Shown one piece after another: positions 34,146-41,917 of a stretch of 64,000 nucleotides of DNA. The stretch's first letter is position 1. Each line of letters begins with the position of its first letter. A model generated the notes under the pieces. It ran no database searches. It was not told the DNA's origin and worked only from the letters and a program-made list of their open reading frames with translations. The stretch comes from an uncultured Eggerthellaceae bacterium. GTDB lineage: Bacteria > Actinomycetota > Coriobacteriia > Coriobacteriales > Eggerthellaceae. Both the position numbers and the translations under genes were made by a program. The stretch spans positions 124,001-188,000 of the forward strand of contig CANOIM010000002.1 in the NCBI GenBank assembly GCA_947566075.1. Direction: 5' to 3'.

Positions 34146-34666
34146 TGCGAGGCTGGCATCGGGCAGCCTCTGTTGCTGGTACGAAGGGATTAGAGGGAAG
34201 GCTGAGGCTCATAGGGGCCTCAGCCTTCCTTGCGTCTGCTGGGCCCTCAACTGAAGTGGCCTTCGTGCCACCCCAAGAGGATGCCCCTCGCATCGCCCGG
34301 GTGGTCTCCCTCGAAGCCGAAGGGGGATCGGGGTGCACGGCAACCTTCACGGGCGTGGATGACATCACTGTGGCTGAGCGGCTCATCGGCTGCACGCTGT
34401 TGGTGAAGGGGGAGGTGCCCTTGGCTACCTCAGGGGCTGTCGCCTTCGCCCATCTGGTGGGCTTCTCCGTTGTGGATGGCGCATCGGGTGAGGTGGGCAC
34501 CGTCACTGCGGTGGATGAAGACCGGGTGCAGCCCCTCATCCGCGTTGCACGCTCCGGTTCAGGGGAAGAGGCGCTCATTCCCTTCGTGGATGCCATCGTA
34601 GAAGAGGTGGATGAGGCTTCCCGGGTGATCCGGGTAGCGCTGCCAGCAGGACTGCTGGATATCTGA
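34145..34666 (+). CDS. rimM: Ribosome maturation factor RimM
   Basis: A 173-residue protein needed for 30S assembly near S19. The N-terminal barrel contains GTKGLEGRLRL (about 12-22) and the C-terminal PRC-barrel has HLVGFSVVD...GTVTAVDE and the usual LIPFVDAIVEEVD ending. The start is GTG, overlapping the khpA stop by one base (TAGTG). The next gene, trmD, starts 10 bp after the stop. Confidence 0.93.
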   Translation: MRGWHRAASVAGTKGLEGRLRLIGASAFLASAGPSTEVAFVPPQEDAPRIARVVSLEAEGGSGCTATFTGVDDITVAERLIGCTLLVKGEVPLATSGAVAFAHLVGFSVVDGASGEVGTVTAVDEDRVQPLIRVARSGSGEEALIPFVDAIVEEVDEASRVIRVALPAGLLDI

Positions 34667-34676
34667 GAGGCAACCC

Positions 34677-35402
34677 ATGCGGATAGATACCATCACCACC
34701 TTCCCCGCCATGTATGATTCCGTCATGGGGGAATCCATGATGAAGCGCGCCCAGGAGAAGGGCCTTTTGGATTTCCATGCCCATGACCTCAGGGATTGGG
34801 CTCAGGGCGTGCATAAAAAGACCGATGATTACCCCTATGGAGGCGGATGCGGCCTGGTCATGATGTGCGACCCTATCTTCAAAGCCGTTGAGAGCGTCTT
34901 GGGGGTAGGGGAGGGAACCTTGCCCTTAGCCGCTCATGAGAAGCCCCAGGATGCCAAGGTCATCTTCCTTGCCCCCCAAGGCCGCCTCTTCACAGATGCC
35001 CTGGCCAGTCAGCTCTCCACGGAAGAGCGGTTGGTGTTCGTCTGCGGTCACTACGAGGGGATAGATGAGCGGGCTTACTGTTTGGCTGATGAGGTGATAT
35101 CCATCGGCGATTACGTGCTCACCAGCGGGGAGCTGGCTTCCATGGTGGTGATAGACGCTGTGGTGCGGAAGATCCCCGGCGTCCTGGGCGCTGAGGGAGG
35201 GGCTGAGAGCGAATCCTTCGCGGAGGGGCTCTTGGAGTATCCTCAGTATACGCGCCCGGCAGAATACCGCGGCATGGAGGTGCCAGAGGTGTTGCTCTCA
35301 GGTCACCACGCGCGCATCGAAGCCTGGAAGCGCGACCAGTCATGGGCGCGTACCCAGGCCCTGCGCCCTGACCTGCTCGAAGGGCGAATCAGGGAGAAGT
35401 GA
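34677..35402 (+). CDS. trmD: tRNA (guanine37-N1)-methyltransferase
   Basis: A 241-residue SPOUT enzyme that methylates G37 and prevents frameshifting. The trefoil-knot motifs HYEGIDERAY (about 123) and IGDYVLTSGELAS (about 141) and the catalytic Asp in VIDAVVRKIPGVLG are intact. Length is normal. It closes the rpsP cluster; the 174 bp before lepB hold a GGGCAT-cct-ATGCCC hairpin (35511-35525) but no gene. Confidence 0.96.
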   Translation: MRIDTITTFPAMYDSVMGESMMKRAQEKGLLDFHAHDLRDWAQGVHKKTDDYPYGGGCGLVMMCDPIFKAVESVLGVGEGTLPLAAHEKPQDAKVIFLAPQGRLFTDALASQLSTEERLVFVCGHYEGIDERAYCLADEVISIGDYVLTSGELASMVVIDAVVRKIPGVLGAEGGAESESFAEGLLEYPQYTRPAEYRGMEVPEVLLSGHHARIEAWKRDQSWARTQALRPDLLEGRIREK

Positions 35403-35576
35403 TGCCCTTCGCCGCCTTTAGGCTCTCTGGCGGGTGCATTCCCTGTGGATTCAAGCATCTGCCGTGTGGGCGCGTCCAGGTGGGGTATCATGGCACGCGG
35501 CTGGATCTGAGGGCATCCTATGCCCGATGACAGCCGTTTTTTACGTTCTTACGATGACTGACCTCTTGGAGGGTTG

Positions 35577-36146
35577 ATGTATTCAGGAGAGCATGCGGAG
35601 AAGAAGAAGGGCTTCCTACGTTCGGCCCTTTCCCTTTTGGTGACGGTGGTCCTGATCGTCTGCGCTGCGTGGGCGCTCAGGACCTTCGTCTTCCAGGCCT
35701 ATGAGATCCCCTCTGGATCTATGGAGGATACCATCATGACCGGGGATAACGTCTTCTCCGAGAAGATCACCTATTACGGCTCTGACCCCAAGAGGGGGGA
35801 TATCGTCACCTTCCAAGATCCTGAGATACCCTCTCGCACCCTCATCAAGCGGGTGATAGCCACCGAAGGCCAAACGGTGCAGCTGATCGACGGGAAGGTC
35901 TACGTGGATGGCCAGGAGCTGGATGAGCCCTACACGGACGGGAAGGAATCCTGGCCGCTGGTCTCCTCCTTCGGCTCTCCGGTGGTCTATCCCTACACGG
36001 TGCCCAAGGGGGAGCTCTGGGTGATGGGGGACAACCGGACCAATTCGCAGGACTCCCGGTATTTCGGCTCCATCCCGGTATCTTCGGTATCCGGGAAGGC
36101 CATCTTCAAATACTGGCCCCTGGACAGCATCGGGCCATTGGAATGA
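35577..36146 (+). CDS. lepB: Signal peptidase I
   Basis: A 189-residue membrane protease with one N-terminal span (about 15-35). The catalytic dyad is Ser48 in IPSGSM and Lys91 in RTLIKRVIA; the box VMGDNRTNSQDSR is also present. GGAGGG at 35568-35573 is 3 nt before the ATG, a short but usable spacing. It removes signal peptides from secreted proteins such as those made elsewhere in the window. Confidence 0.93.
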   Translation: MYSGEHAEKKKGFLRSALSLLVTVVLIVCAAWALRTFVFQAYEIPSGSMEDTIMTGDNVFSEKITYYGSDPKRGDIVTFQDPEIPSRTLIKRVIATEGQTVQLIDGKVYVDGQELDEPYTDGKESWPLVSSFGSPVVYPYTVPKGELWVMGDNRTNSQDSRYFGSIPVSSVSGKAIFKYWPLDSIGPLE

Positions 36147-36196
36147 CGCGCGGGTCCATCGCGCTTTCAAGAGAGCAACTAAGGAAAGGGGATCCA

Positions 36197-37123
36197 TTGG
36201 CTAGCAAGGCAGCGGTTGGAGAAGCTCCAACCTTCCAAGAGGTCATCATGAGGCTCCAGGAGTTCTGGGCCTCTCAGGGGTGCGTCATCCTGCAGCCCTA
36301 TGACAATGAAGTGGGGGCAGGCACCAATGCTCCGGCCACCACATTGCGCTCGTTGGGGCCGGACACGTGGCGTACCGCCTATGTGCAGGGTTGTCGTCGC
36401 CCTACGGATGGCCGCTATGGCGAGAACCCCAACCGGTTGCAGTTCTACTACCAGTTCCAGGTGCTCATCAAGCCCTCGCCGGATGATATCCAAGAATCCT
36501 ATTTGGCATCCCTTCGGGCCATCGGCATAGACACCGACGCCCATGACGTGCGCTTCGTTGAGGATGACTGGGAGTCCCCCACCTTGGGCGCCTGGGGTTT
36601 GGGCTGGGAGGTTTGGATCGACGGCATGGAGGTGACCCAGTTCACCTACTTCCAGCAGGTGGGCGGCTTCGAATGCAAGCCGGTTCCGGTGGAGATAGCC
36701 TATGGCCTTGAGCGCCTGACCATGTTCGTCCAGGGGGTTGATTCCGTCTATGACATCGTTTGGGCGAAGGGTCCTGATGGGGTCACCTTCACCTATGGTG
36801 ATGTGTATCTGGAGAACGAGCGCGAATACTCCCAGTACAACTTCGAGGTGGCTGATACTGACTTCCTCTTCAAGGAATTCGCCGATCGGGAAGCTGAATG
36901 CATGCGCACGCTGGAGGCAGGCTTGCCGCTTCCCGCCTATGATTCCGTCTTGAAGTGCTGCCACACCTTCAATCTCTTGGATGCCCGCGGCGTCATCTCC
37001 GCCACAGAGCGCATGGGATACATCCTGCGCGTGCGCACCCTGGCGAAGGCCTGCTGCGCCTCTTACATGGAGCAGGTCGTCGGCATTGCACCAAAGGCTG
37101 AGGCGAAGGAGGACGGCCGATGA
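36197..37123 (+). CDS. glyQ: Glycine-tRNA ligase alpha subunit
   Basis: A 308-residue class II catalytic subunit. The family signature TFQEVIMRLQEFWASQGC and YDNEVGAGT lie near the N-terminus, with EVTQFTYFQQ and AYGLERLTMF as motifs 2/3 region. AAGGGG lies about 6 nt before a TTG at 36197, which gives the normal length; the open frame to 36143 overlaps lepB and is not preferred. It overlaps glyS as ATGA. Confidence 0.95.
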   Translation: MASKAAVGEAPTFQEVIMRLQEFWASQGCVILQPYDNEVGAGTNAPATTLRSLGPDTWRTAYVQGCRRPTDGRYGENPNRLQFYYQFQVLIKPSPDDIQESYLASLRAIGIDTDAHDVRFVEDDWESPTLGAWGLGWEVWIDGMEVTQFTYFQQVGGFECKPVPVEIAYGLERLTMFVQGVDSVYDIVWAKGPDGVTFTYGDVYLENEREYSQYNFEVADTDFLFKEFADREAECMRTLEAGLPLPAYDSVLKCCHTFNLLDARGVISATERMGYILRVRTLAKACCASYMEQVVGIAPKAEAKEDGR

Positions 37124-39207
37124 GCGCTAAGACCCTGACATTCGAGATAGGCACCGAAGAGATCCCTGCCTTTGACCTGAAGAGCGCAACCCAGAAGCTC
37201 CCTCAGATCCTGGAAGAGGCGCTGGATGGGCGCAATGTGGGTTACGGTGAGATCTCCGTCTATTCCACCCCTCGCCGCATGGCCGTGGTCATCCAGGGCG
37301 TGTCTGAGCAGACAGACGCGGTGGATGAGGTCTTCAAGGGGCCGTCTGTCAAGATCGCCTTTGATGACGCGGGCAGCCCCACCAAGGCTGCTGCGGGCTT
37401 CGCTCGGGGCAAGGGCGTGGATGTCTCTGAGTTGGAAGTGCGGGAAGAGGGGGGCGTGGAATATGTCTTCGCCAGCCGTCATATCCCTGCCCAAGAAGTG
37501 GCTGCATTCCTGCCTGAGGTGCTCCTGGGCGTTCTGGGGTCCATCCCTTGGCCCAAGTCCATGCGCTGGGCCAGCTACTCTGAGTTCTTCTCTCGGCCCG
37601 TCCGCTGGATCGTGGCCCTCTTCGGGGATGAGGTCATCCCGCTCACCTTCGCGGGGGCGGTCTCCGGCCGTCATACGGAGGGGCATCGGGTGCTGTCTCC
37701 GGCAGGGGCTGACATCCCCACGGCCGATGACTACGAGCAGGTGGTCCGTAGCCTGCGCATCATTCCCACCCAGGCTGAGCGCAAGGCTTTGATCGAAGAG
37801 GCTGTGGCGGCCGTGGAGCAAGAGCTGGGAGAGGGCTTCAAGGCCGTGCTGCCCGATAAGACGCTCACCGAGGTCATCAACCTCTCTGAATCCCCCACAC
37901 CCATGCTGGCCCAGTTCGACGAGGGCTTCCTGGCCGTGCCGGAAGAGATCATCGTGGACGCCATGCTGATGCATCAGCGTTACTTCCCGCTCTACAAGGA
38001 TGGCAAGCTGACGAACCGGTTCATCATCGTCTCCAATGGTGATCCGTCCTTCGCAGATAACATCATCGACGGCAACCAACGGGTGGTGGCTGCTCGGCTC
38101 TACGATGCGAAGTTCTTCTACGAGGAAGACTTGAAGAAGCCGTTGGAAGAATATGTGGAGCGGTTGGACGAGGTGGTGTTCCAGGAGCAGCTGGGCACCA
38201 TGCGTGCCAAGACAGCTCGGGTGGGCCGGTTGGCTGACCGCCTTTGCCTGGATGCCGCCTTCGATGCGGCCCTAGCTCAGAAGGTGGCTCGGGCAGCGCT
38301 CTTGGCCAAGGCTGACTTGGTCACCAATGCCGTGGTGGAATTCACCAGCGTCCAGGGCATCATGGGCTCCTATTATGCCGAGGCCCATGGTGAAGACGCT
38401 GACGTGGCCTTGGCTATCGCTGACCATTACAAGCCGCGCTTCGCTGGGGATGAGCTGCCCGGAGGCGTGGTGGGCAAGGTGGTGGCCATGGCTGACAAGG
38501 TTGACACCATTTGCGGCCTGTTCGCCGTGGGCCAGCTCCCTACGGGTTCCTCTGACCCCTTCGCTCTGCGCAGGGCTGCCTTGGGTGTCATCTCCATCTT
38601 GGAGAGCGGCCTTGAGGTGAGCCTGACGGCAGCCGTTCGGGATTCCCTGCGCATCTATCAGGAAGACGGTCTTGAGCTGGACGCAGCTCAAGCAGAGCAG
38701 GCTGTGATGGATTTCTTCATCACGCGCACGAAGGTCATGCTCAAGGATGGCGGCAGCACCCCTGATGCCATCGAAGCGGTGCTGGCATGTGGCGTCACTG
38801 AACCAGTGACCATCATCGCCCGCACCCAGGCCTTGGATGCTGCACGCAAAGAGGCCCCGGCTGATTTCGAAGACCTCTCCACGGCGTTCGCTCGGGCGAA
38901 CAACCTCCGTGACCCTGAGGCGGGCTGCCTCTATGATGCCTCCATCTTCGATGCCTCTGAAGCTGCTTTGGCTCACGCCATCGAAGGGGTGCGCACGCAG
39001 GTGGCGGAGGCTTTGGAGGGGGATGACTACCCGGCCGCCTTGGCCCATCTGGCCTCTCTGCGCAAGCCTATCGATGACTTCTTCGAGCAGACCATGGTCA
39101 TGGCAGATGATCCGGCGGTGCGCACCAATCGCCTGCGTCTGCTGAATGCCTTCGTGGAGGTGTTCGCGAACGTAGCTGACTTCGGCAAGCTGGTCTTGGC
39201 CAAGTAG
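37120..39207 (+). CDS. glyS: Glycine-tRNA ligase beta subunit
   Basis: A 695-residue tRNA-binding subunit of the alpha2beta2 enzyme. It begins with FEIGTEEIPA, contains the HD-like block LVTNAVVEFTSVQGIMGSYY and DKVDTICGLFAVGQLPTGSSDPFALRR, and ends in an anticodon-binding helical domain. Its ATG overlaps the glyQ stop. Confidence 0.96.
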   Translation: MSAKTLTFEIGTEEIPAFDLKSATQKLPQILEEALDGRNVGYGEISVYSTPRRMAVVIQGVSEQTDAVDEVFKGPSVKIAFDDAGSPTKAAAGFARGKGVDVSELEVREEGGVEYVFASRHIPAQEVAAFLPEVLLGVLGSIPWPKSMRWASYSEFFSRPVRWIVALFGDEVIPLTFAGAVSGRHTEGHRVLSPAGADIPTADDYEQVVRSLRIIPTQAERKALIEEAVAAVEQELGEGFKAVLPDKTLTEVINLSESPTPMLAQFDEGFLAVPEEIIVDAMLMHQRYFPLYKDGKLTNRFIIVSNGDPSFADNIIDGNQRVVAARLYDAKFFYEEDLKKPLEEYVERLDEVVFQEQLGTMRAKTARVGRLADRLCLDAAFDAALAQKVARAALLAKADLVTNAVVEFTSVQGIMGSYYAEAHGEDADVALAIADHYKPRFAGDELPGGVVGKVVAMADKVDTICGLFAVGQLPTGSSDPFALRRAALGVISILESGLEVSLTAAVRDSLRIYQEDGLELDAAQAEQAVMDFFITRTKVMLKDGGSTPDAIEAVLACGVTEPVTIIARTQALDAARKEAPADFEDLSTAFARANNLRDPEAGCLYDASIFDASEAALAHAIEGVRTQVAEALEGDDYPAALAHLASLRKPIDDFFEQTMVMADDPAVRTNRLRLLNAFVEVFANVADFGKLVLAK

Positions 39208-39229
39208 CTGGGGCAAAGGCGCATTCGCC

Positions 39230-40129
39230 ATGGGGGTTCTAGGATCCGAGCAGGCTGAGGAAGCTTTCGTTCACGAGGACGTGATGGGGAACGCCCTGTT
39301 CCCCACCGTGCATGTGGTCTCTGATTCCGTGGGGGAGACCGCCCGTACCGTAGCTCAGGCAGCGGCCGCTCAGTTCGGGGTGACCAATCCCAAGATAGAG
39401 ATCCTGGGCAAGGTGAAATCGTTCCAGCAGGTGCGGGATTACCTGGACCATCATGCTGCCTATCACATAGAGCAGTTGGGGGATGATCGGCTGCTCGTCT
39501 TCTACACCCTGGTGGCGCCAGATCTGAGGGATGCCGTCTCGGCCTATATCGCTGACCATGAGAACATCTACGGCGTTGATCTGTTGACCTCGGCTATCAC
39601 GGCCATGGCGGATATCAGCGGGCTCTCACCCAAGGATACGCCCGGGATGCTCAGGGTGGCCGATATCAACTACTTCAACCGGGTGGCTGCGTTGGAATTC
39701 ACCATCGAACACGATGACGGCAGGAATCCCCAGGATCTCACCAAGGCGGACATCGTGGTCATCGGCGTCTCGCGCACCTCTAAGACGCCGGTGTGCATCT
39801 ACCTGGCTCAGCATGGCTTCCAGGTGGCCAATGTTCCCCTGGATATGATGACAGCGCCCCCCGAAGAGCTCTTCGAAGTGGATCCGTCACGCCTGTTCGG
39901 ACTGATGTCCACCCCTGACGTCCTTTCGGGGATCCGCTCCCGACGCATCGGCAATGCTGTTGCGGTGGCTGGGTCCTATGCTGATCCGGAATGCATCTAC
40001 GAGGACCTGGAGAGCGCTCGGGCGCTCATGCGCAAGCTGGGCTGCTATGTCATCAGGACCGATGGCAAGGCAGTGGAGGAAACAGCCCAAGAGATCATGG
40101 ATCTGTACATGAGATCCCATCCTGCCTGA
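39230..40129 (+). CDS. Pyruvate phosphate dikinase regulatory protein (kinase/pyrophosphorylase)
   Basis: A 299-residue DUF299 protein. The family start HVVSDSVGETARTV and the P-loop GVSRTSKTP (about 178-186) are clear. These enzymes inactivate PPDK by ADP-dependent phosphorylation of a Thr next to the catalytic His and reactivate it by phosphorolysis. The likely target, ppdK, is 1.8 kb downstream. The family symbol varies (ppsR, ydiA, PDRP). The ATG at 39284 has GAGG 5 nt upstream and is an alternative start. Confidence 0.93.
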   Translation: MGVLGSEQAEEAFVHEDVMGNALFPTVHVVSDSVGETARTVAQAAAAQFGVTNPKIEILGKVKSFQQVRDYLDHHAAYHIEQLGDDRLLVFYTLVAPDLRDAVSAYIADHENIYGVDLLTSAITAMADISGLSPKDTPGMLRVADINYFNRVAALEFTIEHDDGRNPQDLTKADIVVIGVSRTSKTPVCIYLAQHGFQVANVPLDMMTAPPEELFEVDPSRLFGLMSTPDVLSGIRSRRIGNAVAVAGSYADPECIYEDLESARALMRKLGCYVIRTDGKAVEETAQEIMDLYMRSHPA

Positions 40130-40143
40130 GAGGAAGAGGATCG

Positions 40144-41772
40144 GTGAACGAGATGATCGAAGACGCTCCGCTGTCTCAGGCGCCTTCCCGCCAGGGGATG
40201 GGTCTTCAGGGGAATGTGCCAACGGCACGGCCGAAGCGCAAGCTCACTCCTGCCTTGATGGCGTTCGTTGCTAGCGCTATCCTCCTCTATGCCTCAGGAT
40301 GCATCTTCGCGGATGCCTACGACAATGACGTCTGGTTCATCTTGGCTACGGGTGAATACATCCTAGAGCATGGCATCCCCGCTACCAATCCCTTCTCCAT
40401 CCAACCTGACCTGGGCTTCGTGGCCCAGCAGTGGCTCTATTGCGTGATCGCGTACCTCATCTACAAGCCCTTCGGGTTCGTGGGGCTGGCTCTCTTCAGC
40501 TCAGTCCTCTACCTGGCCCTCGGCGGCTCCCTTCTCTGGGTAGGACGCTATCTGCGCCAGGGCCGCTCCGGTGACCTCCTGCTCTTGGTGTTCGTCCTCT
40601 TCTGCTTGATAGGCGTCACCTCCTATGCTTCCGTCCGCCCCCACCTGCTGTCCATGACGGCCTTCGTCTGGGTGGTCTATCTCTGCGAGAGCTATCGCCG
40701 ATGCGGGAAGGCATCCAGGCTCATCGGCCTGCCACTGATCGTGATGGTGCATGTGAACATCCACGCAGCCATGGCTCCCTATGACCTGTTCATCATGGGC
40801 TGCTATGCACTGCCGGATCTTCTGGCCCCCTTCCACCGAAAGGGCAAGCTGATGGGGGTGGGCTTTGAGCGGGCATCCTATGCCCGCATCCCCCTATGGA
40901 TCGCCATCGCTGTTTCTGCGGTTGCCTTGTTCATCAATCCCTATACGGTGAAAGGAGCGCTCTACCTCTTCCTCTCCTTCGGTTCTGCGGGGTATAAGGA
41001 CAACATCAAGGAGATGGGCCCGTTCCGGCCGGCTGAGAGCTATATCACCGCCACCGTGACCCTTTGGATGCTCGCAGCTTGCTATGTGGCTGGGCGGCTG
41101 TCCCTCAAACGGGTGAACCTGCCGCTTGTGCTTCTGGCCTTGGCATCCATCTTGGCTGCTCTGCTCTACGTTCGCAACCAGTGGTTCGCGCCGCTGTTCT
41201 GCTTCCTCTTCGTGGCCTGGGGCACCGCTCAGGCCCACCCGGGTCCCACCTTTGGAGGAGAGGTCATGCGGAAGGGGAGGGCTGTGGGCCTCATCATCCT
41301 GGCGGCAGGGGCGGCGGTATCAGTGGTAGTGGCGCTCATCCACGTGCCAGAGCTGGAGGAGCTGCCTGAGAACAACGCGTACACTCCCGTCAATACGGCT
41401 GACTATCTGGATAGGATCGGAGCGGACAAGAGCACCACCCAAGTGCTGACCTCCTTCAATGCGGGCGGATACCTGGAATATCGGGGCTACAAGGTGAACA
41501 TCGACGCGCGACCAGAGCTCTGGAGCCCAGCCATCACGGGGCAGACCATAGACTATTACGAGGAATATGTGGATATGTCCATCGGAGATGTCTCCTTCGC
41601 CACCTATAGCCAGCGCTTCGATGGCGATGTCGTGATCTTCCCCACAGCATCCAGGGCTGCGTCCTATTGCAAGGATGATGAGGATTACGTGGCCATTCCC
41701 AGCGGGGAAGGGTATCGAGCCTACGCGAAGAGGAGCTGGCTCTCAATGTATGACCCCAACGCTGCCACTTAA
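40144..41772 (+). CDS. Polytopic membrane protein, GT-C glycosyltransferase-like
   Basis: A 542-residue protein with about 10-11 hydrophobic segments. After the first span the motif YDNDVWFILATGEYILEHG followed by IPATNPFS resembles the D-x-D-containing first external loop of GT-C-fold transferases. The last 150 residues (from about 415) form a soluble domain. It starts GTG (with AGAGG just upstream) or ATG at 40153. It lies between the PPDK regulator and ppdK in the same direction, but nothing suggests a shared pathway. The lipid-linked sugar donor, if any, is unknown. Confidence 0.65.
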   Translation: MNEMIEDAPLSQAPSRQGMGLQGNVPTARPKRKLTPALMAFVASAILLYASGCIFADAYDNDVWFILATGEYILEHGIPATNPFSIQPDLGFVAQQWLYCVIAYLIYKPFGFVGLALFSSVLYLALGGSLLWVGRYLRQGRSGDLLLLVFVLFCLIGVTSYASVRPHLLSMTAFVWVVYLCESYRRCGKASRLIGLPLIVMVHVNIHAAMAPYDLFIMGCYALPDLLAPFHRKGKLMGVGFERASYARIPLWIAIAVSAVALFINPYTVKGALYLFLSFGSAGYKDNIKEMGPFRPAESYITATVTLWMLAACYVAGRLSLKRVNLPLVLLALASILAALLYVRNQWFAPLFCFLFVAWGTAQAHPGPTFGGEVMRKGRAVGLIILAAGAAVSVVVALIHVPELEELPENNAYTPVNTADYLDRIGADKSTTQVLTSFNAGGYLEYRGYKVNIDARPELWSPAITGQTIDYYEEYVDMSIGDVSFATYSQRFDGDVVIFPTASRAASYCKDDEDYVAIPSGEGYRAYAKRSWLSMYDPNAAT

Positions 41773-41814
41773 GAAATAAAGGGGCCAAGAGCGCCTTTCG
41801 CACCCCTTCTGATT

Positions 41815-41825
41815 GTTATCATAAC
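41815..41825. promoter_or_regulatory. Palindrome GTTAT-c-ATAAC upstream of ppdK
   Basis: An 11-bp perfect palindrome lies 92 bp upstream of the ppdK start in the only AT-rich part of the gap. It may be an operator; no -35/-10 pair could be assigned. Confidence 0.35.
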
Positions 41826-41917
41826 GTTGCCTTTGAAGAGCAAAGGCTCCCATTTGCTTGGCATCATCCATGAGCAAGGGGATCGTGTCTGGTCGATGGT
41901 CGTTTAAGGAGTGCATC

